A DNA stretch of 64,000 nt from Paenibacillus agri. GTDB taxonomy: Bacteria > Bacillota > Bacilli > Paenibacillales > Paenibacillaceae. The stretch is taken from contig NZ_JABWCS010000196.1 of assembly GCF_013359945.1 (NCBI RefSeq), positions 1 to 64,000 on the forward strand. The letters are read 5' to 3'. The translations under genes and the position numbers were made by a program. Of the stretch, positions 52,307 through 60,009 are shown one piece after another (the stretch's first letter is position 1; every line of letters starts with the position of its first letter). Under the pieces are notes generated by a model. It saw only the letters and a list, made by a program, of their open reading frames with translations, ran no database searches and was not told where the DNA came from.

Positions 52307-52517
52307 CTACACAAATTCAGTTATTCGCTGGAATCAACCGGTGGCTAAAAACTTAGATGCTAACCGTGCGAAAGAGACAGGGACTCATGAAGCAGGGCAT
52401 TCGTTAGGTCTTGAGCACTCTAATACAACCAATGCCATTATGCGTGCGACTGGCTGGATTTATGGTACCTATCCTATTCAAGATGATTGGGATGGCATCA
52501 AAGCGATTTATCAATAA
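52307..52517 (+). pseudogene. 3' fragment of a zincin metalloprotease (matrixin-like)
   Basis: Only the C-terminal ~70 residues remain: NYTNSVIRWNQ, the zinc motif HEAGHSLGLEH (52386-52418), the Met-turn-like NAIMRATG, and a C-terminal helix WDGIKAIYQ. This is the HExxHxxGxxH signature of M10-type (metzincin) proteases. The open frame continues 5' into the antisense of the MFS gene, but those residues have no family meaning. Signal and pro-regions are missing, so it is a fragment left by a deletion. Confidence 0.8.
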
Positions 52518-52541
52518 ACTTTACGGAGGGGAAACATTGTG

Positions 52542-53174
52542 ATGAAGGTGAAACCTAAGTTTTTAATTACTGGCCTCTCGGTTGCATTGGTTGCAACAGC
52601 ACTTGCATTGACCCCCACATTCGCCAAACAAGGAGTACAAGATACGGCAGGGACGAAAACAATTCCTTACGCAATTACAAAAGGTAGCGCCATTAGCTAC
52701 GGAACGTTTTCTGAAATGGATGCACAAACAGATATTGTTGTTAAGGGAACGAAGGTCGGGGTTGAGGAAGTAGTTCTGAAAAAAGAAGATGTGGACGGAT
52801 TGGTTATTGACAATCGCACATTATCCAAATTTGTACTGAGCGATGTATTTAAAAATAATACCGACCACACGTTGTCTAGCGGGGAGACCATCATCGTCCA
52901 AGAAAATGCAGCGACCGACTCATCAAGAGTTTACAGCACATTAGGATATCAGTTGATGAATGAAAATGAAGAATACTTGCTGTTTTTGAGAGAGAGCCTC
53001 ACTGATCCTGGTGTATACATTATCCGTGGCGTTGTTTACGGTAAAGTACCTACTGCGGGTGAAGGTATTCAATCTAAGAGCACTGCTGATGATATACAGT
53101 TTAAAGGAGACGATGATACCCGGGAACAATTAGAAGCTATTTTTGAGGACGCCCGGGAAGCATATTTAAACTGA
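52542..53174 (+). CDS. Hypothetical secreted protein
   Basis: A 210-residue exported protein with a signal peptide (residues ~1-29, core FLITGLSVALVATALAL, cleavage near TFAKQ). The mature part is acidic and contains TDIVVKGTKVGVEEV and a loop SSGETIIVQENAA; I do not recognise the family. GGAGGGG precedes GTG 52539/ATG 52542. It follows the protease fragment by 24 bases and was probably in its operon. A good terminator lies at 53189-53224. Confidence 0.75.
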   Translation: MKVKPKFLITGLSVALVATALALTPTFAKQGVQDTAGTKTIPYAITKGSAISYGTFSEMDAQTDIVVKGTKVGVEEVVLKKEDVDGLVIDNRTLSKFVLSDVFKNNTDHTLSSGETIIVQENAATDSSRVYSTLGYQLMNENEEYLLFLRESLTDPGVYIIRGVVYGKVPTAGEGIQSKSTADDIQFKGDDDTREQLEAIFEDAREAYLN

Positions 53175-53188
53175 GTTAAAAATTGAAT

Positions 53189-53224
53189 GAAGAAGCCGCC
53201 CTCCAGAAAGGCGGTTTCTTTTAT
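53189..53224 (+). terminator. Terminator of the secreted-protein gene
   Basis: AAGAAGCCGCC pairs with GGCGGTTTCTT and T residues follow. Confidence 0.85.
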
Positions 53225-53265
53225 ACCCGACACGTTATGGGGCTATCCTAAAAGCTGTTACAGGC

Positions 53266-53703
53266 TTATGGGGTTGCCCCTATTTTAATTGTCCCTAAAG
53301 GTATAAGGTTGACCAAACAAACTGCTTCCTTGCTGACATACGTTTGGATCTGCCTTTTCGCTACAATAAGAGCGTAAACTAACTTGAAACTTCCCGTGCC
53401 GCAGCCCGCGGGCAGAAGATATCGCAGTTTGGTCCTCTCCTGGGTGCTTCGTGGCGGTAGAGTGACCATTTCGTTTATGTATTCATGCCTATTCAATTGC
53501 AAAATCCTGCAGAAGCCAGCATGGTCCCAGTGCAGGATTTTGAACTTATCCCGTCTGCGGTTGCAAAACACAAACAACGCGGAGGAAAACGGATTGAGTT
53601 CGAACTGTTCCTGTACGATTGCAACCAATCCGTCTATGGATTTACGGATATCTGTTGCACCGCAAGCAAGATACACGGGTGAAGCAGAGGGGAAACTCAG
53701 CAT
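53266..53703 (-). pseudogene. IS66 family TnpB (Orf2), 3' part replaced
   Basis: The N-terminal ~64 residues are typical IS66 TnpB: VYLACGATDIRKSIDGLVAI, FELNPFSSALFVFCNRRRDK, KILHWDHAGF. After the codon for that Phe (53512) the family sequence stops; the remainder of the open frame is unrelated. The break is marked by an inverted copy of CAAAATCCTGCA (53500-53511 against 53531-53542). The transposase gene tnpC is absent. Confidence 0.85.
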
Positions 53704-54010
53704 AACGTATCAGGGCGGGGACCACATCGCGAAGCAGTCCCGGTTCGAAACCAAGCCGAAAGTTGATCTGGACAACACCGACTTGGACCTGAAGGCATTC
53801 CATTGTGCTTGTACCAGAAAGACTAGCGACAGCAACGGGGCGGAAGGTGGTGGCTGAAACGGTCTGCTCTTGCTTTTGGGCTTTGTATAGCCAATATTTT
53901 AATTGATGCAAGGTCAGGTTATGCTCTGTGCACCAAGCTTTCATCGTTTGATCGCTAGATTGATAGGCTCTAATACACCCCGTCTATAGCTCCTGCAAAT
54001 ACTTATCCAT
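53642..54010 (-). pseudogene. IS66 family TnpA (Orf1) with in-frame stop
   Basis: From ATG 54010 the frame reads MDKYLQEL, then TAG (53986-53984), then TGCIRAYQSSDQTMKAWCTE and NLTLHQLKYWLYKAQKQEQ, as expected for the small IS66 Orf1, which binds DNA through a helix-turn-helix. The C-terminus overlaps the start of TnpB, the normal IS66 arrangement. The amber codon inactivates it. An internal ATG could still give ~100 residues. Confidence 0.75.
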
Positions 54011-54230
54011 TTGAAGTCCATCCTTTTATATGTGTGATGGATTCATTATGGTCCATTGGCTTAGCTATGAACACGTGTATTCGGTTTGACGCTTACGCCT
54101 GAAAGCTTTCCATAGGCAAGCTAGAACCGGAACATAGAGTGTCGACAGACTTCAATCACTAGAAGCGGTAAATTCCCCTTTCACCAGTCGTCTTAATAGT
54201 GGTAAAGAGGGGCCACCTCTCCAACTAAGA

Positions 54231-54419
54231 GCATTTTTGCACCTTATTTTTCTTTAATATAGGCTAATGAGGGAATTAGAGGCATTTTTGTATCTTATTT
54301 TTCGAAAAAGCAAGCTGAACGGGTGATTCTGGAAGATTTAAGGTACAATATTGCACTTAATCTCCAATAACCCTTTGCTGCAAAGGATTTAAGGTACAAA
54401 AATGCCGTTAATTACACTT
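54231..54419. repeat. Interspersed repeat boxes in both orientations
   Basis: AAGGTACAATATTGCACTTA (54340) and AAGGTACAAAAATGCCGTTA (54391) match 113-134 and 164-187 at the window start, including the spacing style. Two inverted boxes, GCATTTTTGCACCTTAT (54231) and GGCATTTTTGTATCTTAT (54281), precede them. Confidence 0.8.
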
Positions 54420-54521
54420 CGACCCTTCTTATATAAGTTCTCTTTATTCTTATACAAGCTCTCTTTTTCTTGGCTATGTTTGTTTTTAAATGCGTTCTAT
54501 ACAGCTAATTCATAGAATTAA

Positions 54522-54568
54522 AAAGGAGCACAGTCATGGGGTTGAACCCCCAGCTACTGTGCTCCTTT
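54522..54568 (+). terminator. Terminator-like hairpin
   Basis: AAAGGAGCACAGT pairs with ACTGTGCTCCTTT and the loop contains a GGGGTT/AACCCC stem. No gene is directly upstream on either strand. Confidence 0.6.
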
Positions 54569-54573
54569 ATTGT

Positions 54574-54630
54574 CTAACCGCTAACCGCTAACCGCTAACC
54601 GCTAACCGCTAACCGCTAACCGCTAACCGC
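54574..54630. repeat. Heptamer tandem repeat (CTAACCG)8
   Basis: Eight perfect head-to-tail copies of CTAACCG. The unit also occurs inside each arm of the palindrome that follows directly. Confidence 0.95.
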
Positions 54631-54657
54631 TAGAAGCTAACCGCGGTTAGCTTCTAG
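54630..54657. repeat. 28-bp perfect palindrome
   Basis: CTAGAAGCTAACCG is followed immediately by its exact reverse complement CGGTTAGCTTCTAG. It lies 13 bases after the end of the SDR gene on the minus strand, so it could act at the 3' end of that transcript, though no T tract follows. Confidence 0.95.
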
Positions 54658-54670
54658 CCTAACTTGTCTG

Positions 54671-55441
54671 CTAATGCATGGTCATGCCGCCGGTTACGTT
54701 GATGGCTTGCCCAGTCATGTACGAAGAGAACGGACTGGCGAGGAACAGGACCACGTTCGCTACATCCTCCGGCTCCGCGGTCCGGCCCAGCGGAACCTGC
54801 GAGCGGTCTTCCGCCAGAATATCTTCTGGCGTCATCCCCCGGAGCTGTGCGCCCTCGATTCGTTCACGGCGCTTCATATCCGTCTCCACAATTCCTGGGC
54901 AGACGGCGTTCACCAGAATTTGCTCACTGGCGAGTTCGATCGCCATCACCTTGGTGAATCCCAGCACCGCGTGCTTGGAGGCCACGTAGTTCCCCATGCA
55001 GCGATAACCGTTTTTCCCCGCCTGTGAAGCGATATTGATAATTCGACCGCCGCCGCCCTGGTGCAGCATCTGTCTGGCTCCCGCCTGGGAGACCAGATAC
55101 ACGCCTTTGGCATTGATATCCATAACCTTATCCCAGTCGGCTTCCTTGATGTCCACGGCATAGTCCATGGTAGACGTGCCGCTGTTGTTCACCAGAAAGT
55201 CGATCCGGCCGAAGGCCTGAACGGCTCCTTCAATGAGCCTGGTGGCATCCTCAGCCACTGTGACATCAATACGGAGATGAACCAGCCGCTCATGGATCTG
55301 CTCGTAATCTGCCTTGCAGGCGATGTCTCCAATGACGACATTGGCCCCGGCCTCCAGGAACAGATCCACAATGCCCTTGCCGATCCCGGTTAGGCCGCCG
55401 GTAACGATCAGTGTTTTGCCGGTAAAATCAATGCTCAGCAT
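54671..55441 (-). CDS. Short-chain dehydrogenase/reductase
   Basis: A 256-residue classical SDR. The cofactor motif is TGGLTGIGKG (residues 14-23), NNSG at 85-88, and the catalytic Ser139, Tyr152 and Lys156 are in INIASQAG and NYVASKHA. Asp39 after the second strand (IGDIAC) points to NAD(H) preference. The substrate is not evident. It follows luxS by 21 bases on the same strand and is probably cotranscribed with it. Confidence 0.9.
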   Translation of the reverse strand: MLSIDFTGKTLIVTGGLTGIGKGIVDLFLEAGANVVIGDIACKADYEQIHERLVHLRIDVTVAEDATRLIEGAVQAFGRIDFLVNNSGTSTMDYAVDIKEADWDKVMDINAKGVYLVSQAGARQMLHQGGGGRIINIASQAGKNGYRCMGNYVASKHAVLGFTKVMAIELASEQILVNAVCPGIVETDMKRRERIEGAQLRGMTPEDILAEDRSQVPLGRTAEPEDVANVVLFLASPFSSYMTGQAINVTGGMTMH

Positions 55442-55462
55442 GCTGCACAGTTCCCTTCTGTC

Positions 55463-55918
55463 TTAGGCTCTGAATGGATCGTCGCTGATGCCGGCATCCA
55501 GTACGATACGGGCGTATTCTTTAGCGCTGAACAAGGAGTGATCCTTGTAATTTCCGCATTCCAGAGCGGAGACAGCAGGAACATGCTCGGTTTCGAGAAC
55601 CTTGTTCAAGACTTTGGTAAGTGCTGCTGCCACATCGGCAGGGTTGTGCTCGTTCCAGATAATAAGATAGAAGCCGGTTCTGCAACCCATTGGGGAAATA
55701 TCGATAATGCCTTCCAGCTCATCGCGGAGGTAAGTTGCGAGCAAGTGCTCCAGTGTGTGTACTGCTGCCGTTGGCAGGGCATCCTCGTTCGGCTGAAGGA
55801 AGCGCAAATCATACTTTTGAATGGTGCTGCCCTTCTCATTAGTTTCAGTACCTGCAATTCTTACATAAGGTGCTTTCACCTTGGTGTGATCTAGTTGGAA
55901 ACTTTCTACTTCTGCCAT
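55463..55918 (-). CDS. luxS: S-ribosylhomocysteine lyase LuxS
   Basis: A 151-residue enzyme that cleaves S-ribosylhomocysteine to homocysteine and DPD, the precursor of autoinducer-2. The metal ligands are His54 and His58 in HTLEHLL and Cys121 in [12 protein letters not shown], the catalytic Glu57 and Cys79 in SPMGCRTGF. Length is normal. AAGGAAGAG lies before the ATG. It is divergent from the metQ operon, in which mtnN makes its substrate, so the whole cluster serves sulfur recycling. Confidence 0.97.
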   Translation of the reverse strand: MAEVESFQLDHTKVKAPYVRIAGTETNEKGSTIQKYDLRFLQPNEDALPTAAVHTLEHLLATYLRDELEGIIDISPMGCRTGFYLIIWNEHNPADVAAALTKVLNKVLETEHVPAVSALECGNYKDHSLFSAKEYARIVLDAGISDDPFRA

Positions 55919-55952
55919 AGTTATATCTCTTCCTTTCGGGACTTTTCATTCC

Positions 55953-55981
55953 AAACTATCACAACCCGAAAGGGATGTAAA
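55953..55981 (-). promoter_or_regulatory. Promoter of luxS
   Basis: On the minus strand TTTACA (55981-55976), 17 bases and TAGTTT (55958-55953) lie ~35 bases before the luxS start codon. Confidence 0.55.
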
Positions 55982-56044
55982 TAGTTAGGTATTCAAAAGA
56001 CGATTATTCATAGTACATTATACGGATTATGTTTGTAAATGTGT

Positions 56045-56073
56045 TGACACGAATATTAATGCATTGTAACATA
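56045..56073 (+). promoter_or_regulatory. Promoter of the metQ operon
   Basis: A perfect TTGACA (56045-56050), a 17-base spacer and TAACAT (56068-56073), ~95 bases before metQ. No S-box (SAM riboswitch) or T-box is recognised in the leader. Confidence 0.65.
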
Positions 56074-56166
56074 TGAAACAACTTAAATCTGATGCAATTA
56101 CTTGGTATTATTCGAGCTAGTCTTGCGTTGGGAAAGAGCATCATGTCAAAGGGGAGAAACATCATA

Positions 56167-57015
56167 ATGAAGAAAAAATGGATTCATTCTGCACTAATCA
56201 TCGTCGCTGCCGCACTTTTTATTGCAGGATGCGGTAACAACAAGGAAGCTGCCGGTTCAGGGGATGCTTCTAGCCAGGACAAGAAAACGCTGCGAATTAG
56301 CTTCAATCCAGGGCCTTACAGTGATCAGTTCAAAAATGGAGTAGCACCCTATCTGGAGAAGAAAGGGTATCAAATAACATATAAAGAATTTACCGATGGT
56401 ATTCAGCCGAACGTGGCTGTGGCTAATGGTGAGATTGACGCGAATGTATTCCAGCATTCTCTGTATCTGCAATCTATCAATGTGAGAGAAAAGATTGATC
56501 TGATAGGCGCTGTACAGGTGCCAACGCCACCTATGGGACTCTATTCCAAGAAGCATAAAAGTCTGGACGAGGTGAGCGATGGCAATCAGGTCAATTTGCC
56601 GAATGAGCCGGTTAATATGCTTCGTGCACTCAATGTCCTGAAGGATATTGGCTGGATCACACTAAAGGATAATATCGATCCGCTGCAAACTTCACTTTCG
56701 GACATCACGTCTAACCCGCACAACCTGAAGTTCATAGCTACCGAGCCGGCACAAGGGCCGCGGGCGCTGGAGGACGTCGATTATGCTGCCATTCAGGGGA
56801 ATTTCGCTGTATCCAACAATATTAAGCTGACAACGGCGCTGCAACTGGAGAACATGACGGATCCATTCACCAACATTGTAGCCATTGACAGCAAGAACAA
56901 GGACGCACAGTTCGTTAAGGATATTGTTGAAGGATACCATTCGGACGAGTTCCAGAAATACATCAAGTCGAACCCGGTCTATGAGGGTTACAAGCTGCCT
57001 AGTTACTTTAAATAA
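56167..57015 (+). CDS. metQ: MetQ/NlpA family methionine-binding lipoprotein
   Basis: A 282-residue lipoprotein that captures methionine for MetNI. The signal peptide ends in the lipobox LFIAGCG. The mature part has the family motifs KTLRISFNPGPYSDQF, NGEIDANVFQHSLYLQ and VNLPNEPVNMLRALNVL. ATG 56167 follows AAGGGGAG; a longer open frame upstream adds residues before the signal peptide and is unlikely. A hairpin at 57026-57059 separates it from the next gene. Confidence 0.94.
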   Translation: MKKKWIHSALIIVAAALFIAGCGNNKEAAGSGDASSQDKKTLRISFNPGPYSDQFKNGVAPYLEKKGYQITYKEFTDGIQPNVAVANGEIDANVFQHSLYLQSINVREKIDLIGAVQVPTPPMGLYSKKHKSLDEVSDGNQVNLPNEPVNMLRALNVLKDIGWITLKDNIDPLQTSLSDITSNPHNLKFIATEPAQGPRALEDVDYAAIQGNFAVSNNIKLTTALQLENMTDPFTNIVAIDSKNKDAQFVKDIVEGYHSDEFQKYIKSNPVYEGYKLPSYFK

Positions 57016-57025
57016 TAACTGATCC

Positions 57026-57059
57026 GGTCTGCCATTCCTTTACGGAGAAGTGGCAGACC
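57026..57059 (+). terminator. Intercistronic hairpin after metQ
   Basis: GGTCTGCCA pairs exactly with TGGCAGACC across a 16-base loop. There is no T tract, so it may stabilise the metQ end of the message or cause partial termination, giving more binding protein than transporter. Confidence 0.55.
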
Positions 57060-57126
57060 CTCCTGTTTGTTGGGCAGACAGAATGACGATTACCTAAACC
57101 GAACTTTGCTAAAGAGGTGTAAAACA

Positions 57127-58341
57127 ATGGACTTTAGACCTTCTAATGTAGTCAGCGAATTACCTAATAATTATTTCAGTGCGCTCAACGACAAGATTGC
57201 ATTATACCGCAGCAAGGGGATTGACGTTATTGATCTGGCAAGTGGAACGCCGGACCAGCCGACCCCGCAGCATATTATCGAAGTCCTGAAAGAAGCGGTC
57301 GAAGAGCCGCTGAATCAGGGATATCCGCCTTTTTACGGCAAAGGAAGCGCACGGGAGGCCGTAGCGGCTTTTTATAAGCGGGAATACAATGTAGAGCTTG
57401 ACCCGGAGACGGAGGTCGCTGTGTTCAACGGTTCGGCGATTGGTGTAGTAGGCATTCCGCAAAGCCTCCTGAACCCCGGCGATCTGCTGCTGACAACGGA
57501 TCCCGCATACCCGCCTTATTTCGCTGCGGCAATTCTGGCAAGAGCACAAGTTCAGACGATACCCGTCTATGAAGAGGATGGTTTTCTTCCCCGCTATGAG
57601 AGTGTTTCTGAGGAGATTGCCCGGAAGGTGAAGCTGTTGATGCTGAACTATCCTAACAATCCGACAGGTGCGGTTGCTACGGAACAATTTTTTGAGCAGA
57701 CGCTGGCGTTTGCTGCAAAGCACAAGTTTCCGGTGCTGAATGACTTTGCTTACGGTGCCTTTGGCTTCGATGGTCACAAGCCGCTGAGCTTCCTTCAGCA
57801 GTCTGGGGGCAAAGATTACGGCGTGGAGTTGTACACGGCTTCCAAGACATATAACATGGCAGGTTGGCGCTTTGGCTTCGCGGTAGGGAATGCATCGGTC
57901 ATCGGAGCGCTCAAGCACTATCATACTCAGGCTTACAGTACGATTTTCGGGGCGGTGCAGGATGCTGCTGCTGCTGCGCTGCTTGGTCCGCAAGAGGGTG
58001 TACAGCAGCTCGGGGCCTTGTATGAGCAGCGGCGTGACTTTCTGGTGAAACGACTGCGGGAAATCGGCTGGGCCGTTACAGCGCCTAAGGGCTCGTTCTT
58101 CTCGTGGTTCAAAGTGCCGGAAGGGTACACGGCAGAATCTTTTGCGGAGCGTCTGCTGGAAGAGGCTCATGTTGCAGTGGCGCCGGGAGAGGGCTTTGGC
58201 AAGCAGGGAGACCTCTATGTCAGGGTCGGCTTGGTAAACAGCGAGGAGAGGCTGAGCGAAGCCATTGACCGGATTGCGGCGACAGGTATTTTCAAAGAAT
58301 CGGGTATAGCAGTGCAGTCAGGGGGCGTGCAGCATGATTGA
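57127..58341 (+). CDS. PLP-dependent aminotransferase (probable methionine aminotransferase)
   Basis: A 404-residue fold-type I aminotransferase. The PLP lysine is Lys240 in YTASKTYNMAGWRFGF, and MLNYPNNPTGAVAT and the C-terminal YVRVGLV arginine motif are present. It lies between metQ and metN, and the operon also encodes a YbdH-like dehydrogenase; the E. coli relatives YbdL (methionine aminotransferase) and YbdH are neighbours too. I infer transamination of methionine or its keto acid. ATG 57127 follows AGAGGTG. It overlaps metN by eight bases. Confidence 0.85.
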   Translation: MDFRPSNVVSELPNNYFSALNDKIALYRSKGIDVIDLASGTPDQPTPQHIIEVLKEAVEEPLNQGYPPFYGKGSAREAVAAFYKREYNVELDPETEVAVFNGSAIGVVGIPQSLLNPGDLLLTTDPAYPPYFAAAILARAQVQTIPVYEEDGFLPRYESVSEEIARKVKLLMLNYPNNPTGAVATEQFFEQTLAFAAKHKFPVLNDFAYGAFGFDGHKPLSFLQQSGGKDYGVELYTASKTYNMAGWRFGFAVGNASVIGALKHYHTQAYSTIFGAVQDAAAAALLGPQEGVQQLGALYEQRRDFLVKRLREIGWAVTAPKGSFFSWFKVPEGYTAESFAERLLEEAHVAVAPGEGFGKQGDLYVRVGLVNSEERLSEAIDRIAATGIFKESGIAVQSGGVQHD

Positions 58342-59356
58342 GCTTAGAGATGTCCATAAATCGTTCGAGCGCAAAGGACAATCCATTCAGGCACTGAAAG
58401 GGGTCAGTCTCCGCGCGGAAAAAGGGGATATTTACGGGGTGATCGGCTACAGCGGAGCCGGCAAAAGCACACTGATCCGACTCGTGAACTATTTGGAACG
58501 GCCGACCAGCGGCCAGGTTTTTGTAGACGGGGAACCGCTTGACCAATACAGTCCCTCCGAGCTGCGTCAGGTGAAGAAGCGGATCGGCATGATTTTTCAA
58601 CATTTTAACCTGCTGGAATCCAAGACCGTATTCGATAATATTGCTATTCCGCTGGTGCTGCTGAAGAAGGGCAAAGAGGAGATCCGTGAGCGTGTTACAG
58701 AATTGCTGAAGTTCACAGGGCTGAGCGACAAGGCTGGAAGCTACCCTAAGGAACTGTCCGGCGGGCAAAAGCAACGGGTCGGCATCGCCCGGGCGCTCGC
58801 CAGCAATCCGTCCATTCTCCTGTGCGATGAAGCGACTTCGGCACTGGACCCGCAGACGACAAGCTCCATTCTGGAGCTGCTGAAGCGGATCAATGAGGAA
58901 TACAACATCACGATCATGATCATTACTCATGAGATGGGGGTCATCCAGCAGATCTGCAACAAGGTAGCCGTGATGGAGCAGGGGCTGATCATCGAGCAGG
59001 GCAACGTGCTGGAGGTCTTCGGTAATCCACGTCATGCTACGACGCAGAGCTTCGTACAAACAGTGATTCACAACAGTGTGCCGCAAAGTGTAATCCATAC
59101 ACTCAAAGCAGAAAGCGGACGGCGGCTGTTCAGGCTCAAATTCGTTGGTGGTGCGGCATCCGAGCCTGTCATCAACAATTTGATTCGCAATCATGAGGTC
59201 AATGTGAATATACTATTTGCCAATATGACGGAAATTCAGAATACAACGCTGGGAACGATGATTTTGCAGATGAATGGGGATAACGGCACAATTGATCAGG
59301 CTGCATCCTATTTGCTGAGTCAGGGTGTTGAGATTACGGAGGTGGATAAAGTATGA
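58334..59356 (+). CDS. metN: Methionine ABC transporter ATP-binding protein MetN
   Basis: A 340-residue ATPase. Walker A GYSGAGKST at residues 38-46, Q-loop IFQHFNLL, signature LSGGQKQRVGIAR, Walker B ILLCDEATSALDP. The C-terminal NIL/ACT-like domain (~262-340, RLFRLKFVG to GVEITEV), which senses methionine and inhibits transport, is specific to MetN. ATG overlaps the aminotransferase gene and the stop overlaps metI (ATGA). Confidence 0.96.
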   Translation: MIELRDVHKSFERKGQSIQALKGVSLRAEKGDIYGVIGYSGAGKSTLIRLVNYLERPTSGQVFVDGEPLDQYSPSELRQVKKRIGMIFQHFNLLESKTVFDNIAIPLVLLKKGKEEIRERVTELLKFTGLSDKAGSYPKELSGGQKQRVGIARALASNPSILLCDEATSALDPQTTSSILELLKRINEEYNITIMIITHEMGVIQQICNKVAVMEQGLIIEQGNVLEVFGNPRHATTQSFVQTVIHNSVPQSVIHTLKAESGRRLFRLKFVGGAASEPVINNLIRNHEVNVNILFANMTEIQNTTLGTMILQMNGDNGTIDQAASYLLSQGVEITEVDKV

Positions 59357-60009
59357 ATACGGTGATTACGGCAGATCAGCTTTTCGGTGCCTTGAGGGAA
59401 ACGGTCGTTATGGTGGGCTTCTCCTTGTTCTTCGGCGCCTTGCTTGGGATTCCGCTTGGTATTGTACTGGTGATTACACGGCCTGGAGGCGTTCTGGAAA
59501 ATAAATTTGTTTTCTCGATACTGAATCCGGTGATCAATATTGTGCGTTCTCTTCCTTTCATTATATTACTGGTCGCCATTATTCCGTTTACACGCTGGGT
59601 CGTACATACTTCCATTGGTACTAGTGCGGCTATTGTGCCGCTGATCGTCTATATTGCCCCGTACATCGCACGGTTGGTGGAGAATTCTCTGCTTGAAGTC
59701 AGTCCGGGCATTCTGGAGGCGGCGGAGGCTATGGGAGCAACGACTTTCCAGGTAATCTGGCACTTTCTGCTGCCGGAGGCGTTTGGGTCGCTGATTCTGA
59801 CCATGACAACGGCTACGATCGGTTTGATTGGGGCTACGGCCATGGCGGGTACGGTTGGTGGAGGCGGCATCGGTGATTTGGCCATTTCCTACGGGTATCA
59901 ACGGTTTGATACGTTTGTCATGATCGTTACGGTAGTTATCTTGATTATTTTCGTGCAGGGCATTCAGTCTCTTGGCAACGTGCTGGCTCGCAAGGCTCGA
60001 CGTAACTAA
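59353..60009 (+). CDS. metI: Methionine ABC transporter permease MetI
   Basis: A 218-residue permease with five membrane segments and the EAA loop LEAAEAMGATTFQVIWHFLLPEA. SLPFIILLVAIIPFTRW and TMAGTVGGGGIGDLAI are standard MetI motifs. It starts inside the metN stop (ATGA) and ends one base into the next gene. Confidence 0.96.
   Translation: MNTVITADQLFGALRETVVMVGFSLFFGALLGIPLGIVLVITRPGGVLENKFVFSILNPVINIVRSLPFIILLVAIIPFTRWVVHTSIGTSAAIVPLIVYIAPYIARLVENSLLEVSPGILEAAEAMGATTFQVIWHFLLPEAFGSLILTMTTATIGLIGATAMAGTVGGGGIGDLAISYGYQRFDTFVMIVTVVILIIFVQGIQSLGNVLARKARRN

Larger units (their letters stand above)
54011..54670. other. Gene-free region rich in repeats
   Basis: No gene. It contains part of an interspersed repeat (54076-54185), four boxes of the AGGTACAAAAATGCC family (54231-54419), a terminator-like hairpin (54522-54568), the heptamer array and a long palindrome, each listed or discussed separately. 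Confidence 0.75.

Noticed and set aside
52203-52517. 104-codon ORF as an intact protease gene
   Set aside because: Its first ~35 codons are the antisense of the MFS gene; only the part after the junction at about 52306 has family sequence.
57202-58170. 322-codon minus-strand frame opposite the aminotransferase
   Set aside because: Shadow frame; Arg/Leu/Cys-rich without domain or start site.
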